NCBI GenBank assembly: GCA_003427395.1
Contig: BFEA01000051.1
Span: 2,088,036-2,143,752, forward strand
From: Chara braunii
Taxonomy: Eukaryota > Streptophyta > Charophyceae > Charales > Characeae
DNA length: 55,717 nucleotides
Direction: 5' to 3'
This document shows positions 1 through 9,927 of this stretch, in pieces. The position numbers and the translations under genes were made by a program. The notes beneath the pieces are model-generated. The model saw only the letters and a program-made list of their open reading frames with translations. It searched no databases and was not told the origin of the DNA. The first letter of the stretch is position 1, and every line of letters begins with the position of its first letter.

Positions 1-181
1 TTTTTTTTTAACCGGGCCCAGCGTCCCTTGTAATTGGAATACATTGATGATTGATGAAAATGTGGGATGATTCAGGAACACTTCAGGATGATTGAGAAAG
101 AACGGTAGAGAATGATGCTGACTACTCAGAATGCTTATCTACTCAGATCTGTTGTTGTTGTTGTTGTTGTTGTTGTAGAGG

Positions 182-293
182 CTACCGTCTGCACCCAAAT
201 ACAACGTACAGTCATCTTTTTCTGTAGCTAGACTTGAAGTTGCCCCAAGTACAGCTATAACGACGGTACGTTGTATTCGGGTGAAGACGGTAG
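182..293. mobile_element. Stowaway-like MITE, family A (A2 interior)
   Basis: This is a palindromic element. Its left tip CTACCGTCTGCACCC mirrors its right tip GGGTGAAGACGGTAG. TA lies just inside each end, in a C-TA / TA-G context seen in nearly all family copies, which suggests TA duplication in a CTAG target. The interior is the A2 type, with a TACAACGTACRGTCAT-like motif repeated inverted near the other end. A (GTT)n run at 151-176 abuts it. It is non-coding. Confidence 0.8.
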
Positions 294-1167
294 CCACCAG
301 GCATGTGACAGTCCATTCAGCAGTTGGCCATTTGCTCATCCTACCTTACCCCAACACCGCACAACAGGCCTGTCCTTCAGGTGAGTCGAGTGCTCGAACA
401 TGCTCGCCGGATTACGGGAGGGTGCAAGTGGCCTCCTCAAGTATATAATCAGGCCAAGGAGTAACCTGAGTGGGTCTCAAACCTTTGTCGCGCCCACCTG
501 TGTTAGTGCTGGTTAACCTTCCTGCCCAACCACCCACGACACATGTCTATTTCCAGGCAGTCCTGGAGAAAAATCTCAGGAGCTCCTGTTGGACGTTAGG
601 CAGTTCCACTGAAAGCAAAAACTCCCGCAGTCAAACCTGCTAGTACATCTGCGCTCTGCTTGAACAGCAGCAATTTCGTCAAAACGGACATATTTTATTT
701 AAATAGACTTTACACATCCCTCGAATACAACACATTGCCAACCGACCCTAAAACTGGGTTGTATACATTCACAATTTTCATCGGTTTGGCACAACATTGG
801 TGAAATAGTGACTGAAATGCATTTTCAAACGGAAACCGTGTCAGCGCCCTAGTTCTCCCTTTGTTTTTTTAACGAAATTGAAACCTCATAAATTGGCTTG
901 ATTTAAGTGGAAATTTCAAGCTCTTGAGGGTCCGGTGTCCTTAAAACGCTGGACCTCTTAAAATGTTCTGTCTTTATTTTTTGAACTGGACTTCAAGTTA
1001 GCTGTAGTCCAGGGGGTACGGCGTTCTGAAAACGCCTTACCCCCGGGATTCTGGATGTATCTGGACTCAGCTTGCATCCAGGGGGTAGGGCACCGTACCC
1101 TCAGGAGCTGAAAATATTGACCTAAACTGGGCCAATTTATGAGTTTTCAATTTCGTTCAAAAAATAT
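294..1167. other. No gene seen; one small perfect hairpin
   Basis: No credible coding sequence was seen. The only structure I support is a short hairpin at about 1011-1043, in which GGGGGTA and GGCGTT pair with AACGCC and TACCCCC around a small loop. Two related GGGGTA words follow at about 1080-1100. Confidence 0.5.
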
Positions 1168-1421
1168 CATGGTTGTCAACCGGACGTCCGGATTGGGATC
1201 CAGACGGTCCAGTCTGGATGTCCGGATCCGGTGTCCGGTAGGGCCCCATTTTGAGAAAATTCGAGAAAAAAAATTGGGGTCCCCAGGCAATTTTCCAGTG
1301 CCTGGTGGACCCCCGAAAATTGTTGGTGCAGTTTTTGGTGGACCGTTGGGCCAACCCGACCGGCCCTGAAGGGCCTGTACTTGCAATCTTGGGTGAGCTT
1401 CAGCGGGCCAAGCAGAACTGG

Positions 1422-1475
<54 letters not shown>

Positions 1476-1582
1476 ATGTGATTTCCCCCCCAACAGCCCC
1501 AATTCCACCCAGATGAACAGATTCAGAATCAAAGCAGTCTTTGTCATATTGCAGACAACGAGAGCATTTGAGATGAGACTGT

Positions 1583-1646
<64 letters not shown>

Positions 1647-1750
1647 GCATGTGATTTCCCCCCCAACAGCCCCAATTCCACCCAGATGAATAGATTTTGA
1701 ATCAAAGCAGTCTTTGTCATATTGCAGACAACCAGAGCATTTGAGATGAG
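1422..1750. repeat. Two (TG)n microsatellites flanking a 105-bp direct repeat
   Basis: (TG)n runs lie at about 1422-1473 and 1581-1645. After each comes a nearly identical stretch (about 1474-1578 and 1646-1750) that begins CATGTGATTTCCCCC and ends GAGATGAGAC. A slippage or unequal-exchange duplication seeded by the TG tracts explains it. Confidence 0.85.
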
Positions 1751-1801
1751 ACAGTTACAATCCAACATATTAAGGCAATTTTATAATTAGACAGTTTTTG
1801 G

Positions 1802-2410
1802 CATACATGCAAGCGCACATCGTGCGGCGCGCCGCAACCGATCCCGTGCGGCGCACGACGTGTGCGGAGAACGACCCGTCACCCCCCTCAGAAAAAAAAT
1901 AAAAGGCCGGGGTCAAAACGGTGCGTTTGAGGCCCCCCGCCAAAATTATAAGCGAGATGAAAAAAAAATTACAGCAGTACTGCTCACCTTGCTCCTCCTC
2001 CCCTTCCTCATCCTCCATGTCTCCTCCTCCCTTCTCCTCCTCCTTCTCCTCCTCCTCCTCCTCCTCCTCCTCCTGCTCCTGTTCGTCCTCCTCCTCCTGC
2101 CCTTCCTCATCCTCCTTGTCTCCTCCTCCTCCTCGTACTTCCTAATCTTCCATGCCTCCTCGTCTCCTTCCCTTCCTCGTGTCCTCCACTTCCTCGCCGT
2201 CCATGTCTCCTCCTCCTCCCACTCGTCCTCCTCCTCCTGCCCTTCCTCTTTTCCCTCCGTCCATCTCTCCTCCTCCCCCATCTCGATGACTCCTCGTCGT
2301 CCTTGCTATCCTCGCCGTCCTCCTCGTCCACATCCTCCTCCTCCTCTCCATATCCCCCTCTCCTTGCCATATCCCCATCTTCCTGTCATACGCCCCCCGG
2401 TTCCCCCTCC

Positions 2411-2445
<35 letters not shown>

Positions 2446-2528
2446 GCACGATTCCGCACAGGCACCCCCGGCACGGAACTCCGTACAGAACTCTGCACGA
2501 ATGTGCGGCTCGTGCGGTTGCAAGTATG
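1802..2528. mobile_element. hAT-like non-autonomous element, 727 bp, 8-bp TSD
   Basis: The left tip is CATACATGCAAGC; the right tip (reverse complement) is CATACTTGCAACC. The flanks are a perfect 8-bp duplication, GTTTTTGG at 1794-1801 and 2529-2536, which is the hAT superfamily hallmark. Subterminal regions are rich in GTGCGGCGC words. The interior is a long pyrimidine (TCC)n tract (about 1996-2380) followed by poly(A) (about 2411-2442). The serine- and glutamate-rich open frames there are artefacts of the TCC repeat. Confidence 0.85.
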
Positions 2529-3080
2529 GTTTTTGGTTGTCCTTGGGGTACCCCTTCCATTGTTCTTGCAGCTGTGTGTGTATGTGTGTTCGAGATAAGT
2601 CGGATAACACAAGCTACACAACTACAGTAGCGTTTTTTTTTTTTTTTTTTTAATCCGGACATCCCGACCTGTTCTTTCATAACCGGACCGTCTGGGTCCG
2701 TATGTCCGTATGTCTGGATCGATGTCCGGATTACCGGACGTCCGGATTAATCCAGACACGGGTCCGGGCCTGGTGTCCAGTGTCTGGATGTCCGGGTCCG
2801 GGGCAACCATGAAAATATATATATATGTCCGTTTTGACGAAATTGTTGTTCTTTCCTTCCAACGCACAGGAATCCATGCCTGGTGACGATACAGGAATCC
2901 CAACTTGGAGTTCGATTTACTACGCCTTTTTGTTGGAAGTATTTTTTTTTTTAAGGGCGGCCAGAGTGCCATATGATCCAGGCACTCCGACCTGGTTCAT
3001 ACGACAGCCGCTTTCGAATTATAAAAGCCGGAAAATGGGTCCGGCATCCCTCACATCATGCGAAAAGGTTACAATCCATT

Positions 3081-3346
3081 CCAAAGCTACAGTACAAATT
3101 GAACGAAATGACAAAATCCCTATTCAATTTGTGAACAACACACATATTGCCCTTTTTTAATAAAATCCGACGGCTAGATCACTTGGACTAAGTGCATCTC
3201 CATGGTCTCCTATCCAAAGCTACAGTACAAATTGAACGAAATGACAAAATCCCTATTCAATTTGTGAACAACACACATATTGCCCTTTTTTAATAAAATC
3301 CGACGGCTAGATCACTTGGACTAAGTGCATCTCCATGGTCTCCTAC
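3081..3346. repeat. 133-bp tandem duplication, almost identical units
   Basis: Units at 3081-3213 and 3214-3346 both run from CCAAAGCTACAGTAC to CATGGTCTCCTA and differ only at the last base by my reading. Either the duplication is very recent or the assembly repeated the unit. Confidence 0.9.
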
Positions 3347-3758
3347 AGTCACACACGGTGTAAAACTAAACGTAGACCTAACTCAAAGTAGCTAGTGGGA
3401 CATGGTCCCAGAGCTGAGCATAGCAGGTATTACCAGATTCCTGTGTTTCCTTTTGTTCTTTCTTTCTTTCAAAGGCCGACTGGGCAGGTTTCGAGTTCCC
3501 AAAGGCCCCCCACGAGCAAAACTGTGTATGCATCTGCCCCCAAATGAGGCAAGAAGCTAGGCTACCAGAGTGGCCCGGGTCCAGTTGCCCGGCTGGGCCA
3601 AAAGGAAATTAAAAAAATGAACAAAAATAAAATCATTTTGTGACCCTGAGGCAAAATTCGTACAGTTTATTTTTCTGCACAACATAGTTTTTTTTTCGGT
3701 TTTTTTTTTGTTTTTTTTGGCTGGGGCCTTCCCTGGTCCTTGCACGGCCAGGCCGCCC

Positions 3759-3858
3759 GGGGCAAGGTCCCACTTGCCCGGAGTAAGAGATTCTGGCCGT
3801 TGATCTTTGCTATCTGCGGTCAATATCGCTTAATTCGTGTAAGTGGGACCTAGCCCCG
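3759..3858. mobile_element. 100-bp foldback MITE, family C
   Basis: The tips GGGGCAAGGTCCCACTTG and AAGTGGGACCTAGCCCC are inverted. The centre (GGCCGTTGATCTT) matches the copy at 52141-52240, so these are two members of one short family. Confidence 0.75.
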
Positions 3859-3877
3859 GGGAAAATAGGGTGACCCG

Positions 3878-4366
3878 GGACAAAGTCCCACTTGCAGCGG
3901 TTTAGTTCCCGTAGCCAGTACTGCACGACACTGTGTGACTTCGTGTGGCAACGTGCGGCTGGTTGACAAACAACGGGTTAAATCGCGAAAAATAACAGGA
4001 TTTGAACGTGCTGAATGGCAGTAATGATGAAAGGGCGGTCAGTCTGGTAACCAAGGGTATGGCAGCGGCATTGTCGGGAAAAACTTTTAGTTTCTGTGGA
4101 AATACAAGACGATGGACGGTCCCCACGTCTAGCCCGACTGGGGTCAGGCTACGGACGAGGAGCGTTCCCTGCGAGTGAAAGAGCTCATCCGACTATAACA
4201 GCCAATGGGAAACCGCTACATAGCAACATTCAATCCATTCCGTTCGAAGAAAAACATAACCGACCATGCGCCCTACGATCAATGTGAATCAGCGGTCAGG
4301 AAACGTGTCGCACAAAACACAGGGTCCCGAACTGAGGACTAAACCGCTGCAAGTGGGACTTGGTCC
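3878..4366. mobile_element. Longer foldback with family C tips
   Basis: The left arm GGGACAAAGTCCCACTTGC plus AGCGGTTTAG is mirrored by CTAAACCGCT plus GCAAGTGGGACTTGGTCCC on the right. The interior is unique in this window. The tips are shared with 3759-3858 and 54252-54422, but the arms differ. Confidence 0.65.
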
Positions 4367-4874
4367 CCGGGCGGCCCGGCTGGTAGCCTAGGCAAGACGT
4401 GCATAAAAAGTTTTTTTTTTTTTTTTTCGGTAAAAGGATTTTGCCACGTTCAGTGTTTTTTTTTTTTTTTTTCCACGATTCGAATTTGGCTTTGTTTTTC
4501 AACAGTTCATTGGTGTACCACCTCCGTCGGTTGTACGTATGAAGGTTTCGCCGCAGAAGCTATTTATAAATTTTGCACTTCCGAACCTGAGTAGTGGGGG
4601 CCGCTTGAGTCCTTCCCACGCTCCGAAACGGAAATTCACACAGCTACCGGTAGGCAGTTATGCGGCGGTCGCAGGCACAAGTGGAGTCAAAGTTGGGCTT
4701 TGGAGGCGCGAAATCATGCCCCCTCCAAAGGCTGACGGGAGGGTTGAGAGCATGCCCCCACAGGCGGGTAGAAAAAGGCTGATGTGACACGCGATCGCAC
4801 GGCCGTTTCACCCCTTGTCCTACCTAACCAAACGAGGAGCGAGGACGGGAGGTGCGCAGGTACGGAGGCAGGGG

Positions 4875-4995
4875 GGTTGTTTGATTGGTTGATCGATTGA
4901 TTGATTGATTGGTCGATCGATTGATTGATTGATTGGACTAGATTGGATTTGATTTGGCGGGGATTGATTGGGTTGAACTGATTCTGAGTGATTCT
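4875..4995. repeat. (GATT)n/(GATC)n tract upstream of the M1 gene
   Basis: Imperfect GATT/GATC tetranucleotide repeats end about 35-80 bases before the aminopeptidase ATG. They fall in the probable promoter or 5' leader. No TATA box or other core element could be assigned with confidence. Confidence 0.7.
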
Positions 4996-5025
4996 GGGGT
5001 TGTTGTGTTGTTGTAGAAGGAAGGA

Positions 5026-6927
5026 ATGGCGCCACTTGACCCTCACTCGTTCACTGACAGCGATCAGCCGCTGACTCAAACGATTCATCTGAATCTCCAC
5101 GTGGATTTCGAGGCGAAGGTTATCTCCGGAAGTGCCACGCTGGAGCTTGATCGACCCGCCAACGGGGTTCTCGATCTGGACACGCGGGACCTCCACATCG
5201 ATGGCGCGGTCGACTCATCAACAGGCAAGCCAATCACATTCGAATTGGAAAAGCCGGTGCCGATCAAAGGGTCAAGATTGCGCCTGTCGTTGATCGGACG
5301 GTCGGTGACGATCTCCTTCCGCACCTCTTCGTCGGCTTCCGCTCTGCAATGGCTAGAGCCGGCGCAGACGGAAGGCGGGAAACTGCCATACGTGTACACT
5401 CACTGCCAAGCGATTCACGCGCGCTCGGTGTTTCCCTGTCAAGACACCCCGCGCGCGCGCATCCGCTACACGGCGGACGTCAATATCCCGCGCAGCGCGC
5501 GCGCGGTAATGTCCGCGGAACACGTGGGTCGAGTGGATTTGGCGCCGCCACCGGCGACAACGACGGGGCGTGCGGCGGGGGAGCTAACGACAAAAAAAGA
5601 GGACGGAGAAGAAGTGGCGTGTCGGCGGGAAGATGAAGATGCGCCGGGCGGAGGCGGGGGAGGGGGCGGGGATCGTGCGATCGAAAAGTTCCGCATGAAT
5701 CAGCCGATCCCGCCGTATCTTGTCGCACTAGCCGTTGGCGATATCGTATCTTGCCGGATCGGCCCGCGCAGCCAAGTCTACGCTGAGCCGTCCATTTTGG
5801 CGGCAGCTGCTTTTGAATTTGCTGAGGTGGAGAGCATGATCTCCCAGGCTGAAAGCTTGTTCGGTCCGTACGATTGGGAGGAATTCAACGTGCTGGTCCT
5901 CCCGCCCGCCTTTCCCTACGGCGGGATGGAACACCCGCGCATGGTATTCCTAACCCCCGCGCTGGTCGTGGGCGACCGGTCGCTGGTCAACGTGGTCGCA
6001 CACGAGCTGGCGCACAGCTGGACGGGCAACCTCGTTACCAACGCCACAGCGAACGACTTCTGGCTTAACGAAGGCTTCACGACGTACGCGGAGAGGCGGA
6101 TCGTGGAGAAGATCGCAGGTGCTGACGTGGCGGCTCTACAGGCTGCCATTGGTTGGGACCACCTGCATCAAGAAATCGAACGGTTCAAAGATAGACCGCA
6201 GTTAACCAGACTTCGGGGGGATCTAGAAGGCGTGGATCCCGACCTTGTTTTTTCTACCGTCCCTTACGAAAAGGGGTTTTTATTCTTGCGCCGCCTAGAG
6301 AATGAGATGGGTAGGGAAGCGTTCGACATCTTCCTGAAGAAGTATATTAGTCGCTTTCGCTTTCAATCGATCACAACGACGGAGTTTGTCGATTTCTTGA
6401 AGGTGAACGTGTCTGGAATCGAACACAGGATCGATTTAGGGACTTGGATGGATGGCGAGGGGTTGCCAGAGGATGCACCGCGAACCGTCTCGAAGGTTCT
6501 CGACCAGGTTCTCGGGCTTGCCAAGGGGTTCTCGTCAGGTGTACACGTGTCGGACTCCGATTGCGCCACGTGGAAGTGGGAAGAATGGCAGATCTATCTA
6601 GACAATATGCCCCAGAAGATGAAAGCTGCCGATCTGCGGGAACTAGATCAACGGTTCCAGTTCTCGAAGGCGAAGAACTTGGAGATACTCGTCTCCTTCT
6701 TGACGATCGCCGCGAACTCTGCGTTCCAACCGTGTTTCCCGATGATCGTGCGCAGTTTGATGACGATCGGGAGAATGAAATACTTGCGGCCGCTGTACAG
6801 TGGACTCATGGCAAGCGGATCAAGCGCGGCCAAGGAGTTGGCGCGCAAAACCTTTGCCGATGCGGCGCCGAGGTATCACCCTGTGGCGAGGGCAGTTATT
6901 CAAGAAGTGCTGGACAAGTCAAAATGA
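5026..6927 (+). CDS. M1 family aminopeptidase, leukotriene-A4-hydrolase-like (633 aa, intronless)
   Basis: This is a zinc aminopeptidase of the LTA4H/aminopeptidase B branch of family M1, expected to be cytosolic and to trim N-terminal residues from peptides; true LTA4 hydrolysis is unlikely to be its plant role. Visible motifs are HCQAIHARSVFPCQDTP (127-143), GGMEHP (299-304), HELAHSW (zinc ligands His326 and His330, catalytic Glu327), WLNEG (third ligand Glu349), VPYEKGF (proton donor Tyr414) and GRMKYLRPLY (582-591), where Arg583 and Lys585 match the substrate-carboxylate clamp. The C-terminal ARM-like domain is complete, and the length is close to family norms (about 610-620). The start is fixed by an in-frame TAG four codons upstream. 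Oddities are GGMEHP where GGMENP is usual, Phe409 at the position of human Tyr378, and an acidic plus poly-Gly insert (about 174-216). There are no introns, unlike the metacaspase gene. Confidence 0.95.
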   Translation: MAPLDPHSFTDSDQPLTQTIHLNLHVDFEAKVISGSATLELDRPANGVLDLDTRDLHIDGAVDSSTGKPITFELEKPVPIKGSRLRLSLIGRSVTISFRTSSSASALQWLEPAQTEGGKLPYVYTHCQAIHARSVFPCQDTPRARIRYTADVNIPRSARAVMSAEHVGRVDLAPPPATTTGRAAGELTTKKEDGEEVACRREDEDAPGGGGGGGGDRAIEKFRMNQPIPPYLVALAVGDIVSCRIGPRSQVYAEPSILAAAAFEFAEVESMISQAESLFGPYDWEEFNVLVLPPAFPYGGMEHPRMVFLTPALVVGDRSLVNVVAHELAHSWTGNLVTNATANDFWLNEGFTTYAERRIVEKIAGADVAALQAAIGWDHLHQEIERFKDRPQLTRLRGDLEGVDPDLVFSTVPYEKGFLFLRRLENEMGREAFDIFLKKYISRFRFQSITTTEFVDFLKVNVSGIEHRIDLGTWMDGEGLPEDAPRTVSKVLDQVLGLAKGFSSGVHVSDSDCATWKWEEWQIYLDNMPQKMKAADLRELDQRFQFSKAKNLEILVSFLTIAANSAFQPCFPMIVRSLMTIGRMKYLRPLYSGLMASGSSAAKELARKTFADAAPRYHPVARAVIQEVLDKSK

Positions 6928-7400
6928 GTTAAAAGGGCTAATGATGGAGGCAAGGAGGCGGGGTGAAAAAAAAGGGAGAGAAAGAGGCGGGGAAGAGGAG
7001 GGGAAGAGGAGGAGAAGAGGAGCGGAAGGCGGAAGAGGGGATGGGGAAGGGGAGGAGAGGGGGTGGTTGATCGACTTAGGGGAGGAAGAAGATATGGATA
7101 GAGCGCCGCCGTGACGTCCCAGTGACGAGCGGTTTGACGAAGACGTCGCTGTTCAAAACCGTTACGTGATGGTGGACGTGGCGTAACGAGGAGGAGTAGT
7201 AGTAGTAGGAGGAGGAAGGCGCTTCGCGCAGTGTGTGAGGCGTGGGAGAGTAGGGGCATAACTGATGGTACTGATTAATGACAATAGGGGTGCGACGGCG
7301 AGGCATTTTAACAAGATGTGAAGAGGGGGAGGAGGACGCCAAGAAGAAGAAGAAGAAGAAGAAGAAGAAGGTGATTGTGGCAAAGAGATGAAGAGATGAG
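6928..7400. other. Purine-rich 3' flank of the M1 gene with (GAA)n
   Basis: After the stop codon there is a long A/G-rich stretch (6940-7095), then scattered GGA and (AAG)n tracts (about 7336-7370). No gene is supported. The frames here translate to low-complexity Glu/Arg or Ser/Pro and are repeat artefacts. Confidence 0.6.
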
Positions 7401-7480
7401 AACAATGGCGGCAACAGAAGTTTGGACACGATGTTGGCGTCTGTGGGAGGCGAGGTCGTGGAGGGGGAAGAAGAAGAAGA

Positions 7481-7662
7481 GTCCTCCGGGACATCCGTCA
7501 AAGTTGGAACGATACAGAGGAGACTACCGTCTTCCCCCGAACACAACGCACCCTTATTTTGGCTGTATCTGGCCGGAAATATAGCTTGTATACGTTCATT
7601 GTTAGGGTGCGTTATGTTCGGGGGAAGACGGTAGCATGGGCCCTGTGCAAGGGATGACACGG
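7481..7662 (+). pseudogene. U6 snRNA-derived copy split by a MITE
   Basis: The left part (7481-7523) matches the U6 5' half: a GGGACATCCG-type start, TTGGAACGATACAGA including the ACAGAGA region, ending GGAGA. The right part (7635-7662) continues with CATGG..CCTGTGCAAGG and GATGACACG. Together they give U6 positions 1 to about 75 with a few substitutions. The interruption is the MITE at 7524-7634, after the GATTA of U6. The 3' end is truncated, and purine-rich GGAAGAAGA-like words lie on both sides, compatible with a retroposed copy. It is not functional. Confidence 0.85.
7524..7634. mobile_element. Stowaway-like MITE, family A (A1 interior), inside a U6 copy
   Basis: The tips are CTACCGTCTTCCCCCGAAC and its mirror. 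The interior is A1 type, with inverted ACGCACCCT words and a TATACGTTCATT-like centre. U6 flanks on both sides define the ends directly: TA at 7525-7526 and 7632-7633 fits duplication of the TA in the U6 word GATTAGCATG. Confidence 0.9.
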
Positions 7663-8275
7663 ATGGAAGAAGAGGAAGAAGAACAGCGTGATGGTGATAG
7701 TGGCGGCGATGGTGACGGACTTGGATGAAATGGCCGAGAGCTTGAAATGGGGGCCACGTAATTGAACAGCAGGGACATTGTTTTAGAGGAGGGAAAAGAA
7801 GAACAGGTCCTACGTTTGTGCCGATTTTTTCTTTTTTTTTTTCTTTTTTTTTTTCAAGTTCTGTGGAACAATGGCATTTCAATTTTGCGTTAGTTTCTGC
7901 AAATTCTACGGGTTTTAAACGGGATCTCCCCCCCCTTTCCCCCCCCCCCAACCAAAAAAAAAGAAAAAAAGAAAAAGAAAAAACAGCTTCACCCCAGGCC
8001 ACCCCTCCCTCAGTCTACCTTAGGTGCCCTCCCCGAACCACGTCTGGCTTTGCCACGGGGAATTTCGCAGTCTGCCTTTATGCAGGTCAGCAGACGTTTT
8101 CTTCTCAGAGCATACTTCCTTCAGGATTTTGCTGGACGTAGCCGACTGGATTTACGACTGCTCATGGATGAATGTGACCGCAATTTCGTCCAGAGAGCAG
8201 TGGGAAACGTCCGACTGTCAGTATACCCTTAGAGTGCTTTCTGCAACTCACCCAACTTCTTCACGAAGCACGGTC

Positions 8276-8386
8276 CTACCGTCTTCCCCCGAACATAACG
8301 CACGCTGAAAATGAACGTATACAAGCCGTCTTTCCAGTCCGATGCAGTCAAAATGAGGGTGCGTTGTGTTCGGGGGAAGACGGTAG
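8276..8386. mobile_element. Stowaway-like MITE, family A (A1)
   Basis: The CTACCGTCTTCCCCCGAAC tip is mirrored at the right end. A1 interior words are ACGCAC, AATGAACGTATACAAGC and TTTCCAGTCC. TA lies at both ends. Confidence 0.9.
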
Positions 8387-8512
8387 TAGCTGAAGGTACA
8401 AACATGCAGTTACCTATCAGCAGCAGATGAAAGGTTGGAATCCTGTTGTATACAGAATATTACAGATCCAACCGGGTCCGTTGATACATCTCAACCGTGG
8501 ACCGAAGGTACA

Positions 8513-9424
8513 AACATGCGGCTATTGATCATGATGCATCTAACTTCCTGATCATGCATGCAGCTATTTGTCATGCATGCAGCTATTTGTCGTGCATGCA
8601 GCTACTGAGCATGCATGCAGCTATTGATCATGCATGCAGCTATTTGTCATGCATGCAGCTATTTGTCGGGCATGCAGCTATTGAGCATGCAGCTATTGAG
8701 CAGGCAGCTATTGATCACGCATGCAGCTATTGATAATGTAGCTACTGATCTGATCATGCATGCAAGCAGCTATTTGTCATGCATGCAGCTATTTGTCATG
8801 CATGCAGCTATTTGTCGTGCATGCTGCTATAGATCATGCAGCTTATTGTTTATGCAGCTATTGATATGGCCGCTACTGTCGTCCATGCAGCTATAGATCA
8901 TGCAGCTATTGTTTATGCAGCTATTAATAATGTCGCTACTGATCATGCATGCAGCTATTGATAATGTAGCCTACTGATCTGATCATGCATGCAGCTATTT
9001 GTCATGCATGCAGCTATTTGTCGTGCATGCAGCTATAGATCATGCATGCAGCTATTGATCATGCATGCATGCAGCTATTTGTCATGCATGCATGCAGCTA
9101 TTGATCATATGCATGCATGCAGCTATTGATCATGCATGCATGCAGCTATTTGTNATTTGTCATGCATGCATGCAGCTATTGATCATCCATGCATGCAGCT
9201 ATTTGTCATGCATGCATGCAGCTATTTGTCATGCATGCATGCAGCTATTTGTCGTGCATGCAGCTATAGATCATGCAGCTATTGATAATGTAGCTACTGA
9301 TCTGATCATGCATGCAGCTATTTGTCGTGCATGCAGCTATAGATCATGTAACTATTGTTTATGCAGCTATTGATCATGCATGCAGCTACTACACGATCAT
9401 GCATGCATGCATGCAGTTATTTGT
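8513..9424. repeat. Minisatellite of palindromic words (GCATGCAGCTATTGATCAT-type)
   Basis: Some 40 or more irregular units of about 17-24 bp are built from the self-complementary words TGCATGCA, AGCT and TGATCA, with variants TTTGTCAT and TATAGATCAT. Unit length drifts along the array as GCATGCA expands to GCATGCATGCA in the second half. One N (about 9154) marks an unresolved spot. All open frames (MQLLIMHAAICHACSY-like) are repeat artefacts. Confidence 0.95.
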
Positions 9425-9771
9425 CGGATGAGATGGACACAACAATAACGTTAAATGCGCGGTGTAATGAAAACATTCTATATTAAAGGAGCACGTTGTT
9501 TCATAAGTTCATAAACATTCATCCTCAGGCCCTTCATGCTCGGGTAAAGACGGTATACGGCAAAGGAGACCAAAGGGGAACAGCCCTAATAAGGGATTCT
9601 AATGGGTCCGCTATATCGTGCGGTGACACAGACCACAGCGCGGAAACGGACAAAATGCCAGCCCTAACAAGTTGGAAAAATAGGAGAAAAAACAACACGG
9701 AAGGGACTGGCTCAGTTGTTACACCCATTAAAACTTTTGACACACACATGTGAGCTCAAATCTAGATGGAA

Positions 9772-9869
9772 CTACCTTCTTCACCTGGTCATTATAGCTG
9801 TATCTAGACTGAAAGATGCCTCAAATACAGCTATAATGACCGTACGTTGTATTCGGGGGAAGAAGGTAG
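9772..9869. mobile_element. Stowaway-like MITE, family A (A2)
   Basis: The tips are CTACCTTCTTCACC and GGGGGAAGAAGGTAG. The interior GTCATTATAGCTGTATCTAG is repeated inverted. The tip has CTTC where most copies have CGTC. Confidence 0.85.
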
Positions 9870-9875
9870 TTGAGT

Positions 9876-9927
9876 GAATTTCTGAATTACCTGGGGCCAG
9901 TCAGTTCCACAATGATATCGCTTCAGA
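9876..9927. mobile_element. 3' fragment of the tRNA-derived SINE
   Basis: Words TCTGAATTACCTG, CCAGTCAGTTC and AATGATATC match the SINE body at 39090-39150 and 45270-45330. The tRNA-like head is absent. Confidence 0.55.

Larger units (their letters stand above)
1168..2811. mobile_element. TIR element with CATGGTTGYC tips, containing a nested hAT-like element
   Basis: The left end reads CATGGTTGTC followed by CCGGAC and TCCGGA words. The right end, reverse-complemented, reads CATGGTTGCC followed by similar CCGGAC words (about 2655-2810). The flanks are A/T runs (AAAATAT on both sides), so the duplication length is ambiguous. The interior holds two (TG)n tracts, a 105-bp direct repeat, and the hAT-like insertion at 1802-2528. 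No transposase is visible, so it is probably non-autonomous. Confidence 0.6.
3557..4391. mobile_element. TIR element with CTAGGCTACCAG tips (family F) carrying nested MITEs
   Basis: The left end CTAGGCTACCAG mirrors the right end CTGGTAGCCTAG. Both are followed inward by GGGCCCGGG-type palindromic words. Inside are the shared core (3640-3700, minus orientation, motif TTTTGCCTCAGGGTCAC) and two GGGACNAAGTCCCACTT-type foldbacks (3759-3858 and 3878-4366). No coding capacity is seen. Confidence 0.7.

Noticed and set aside
1946-2680. Several Ser-, Glu- or Arg-rich open frames
   Set aside because: They translate a (TCC)n tract, a poly(A) run and their complements; no domain or plausible codon use.
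664-2856. A larger element bounded by CAATTTCGTCAAAACGGACA (664) and its inverse (2827)
   Set aside because: The inverted words are real, but the flanks show no duplication or shared tips, so an element boundary is not supported.
8513-9424. CRISPR array
   Set aside because: Units are contiguous and irregular with no unique spacers; the context is eukaryotic with no cas genes.
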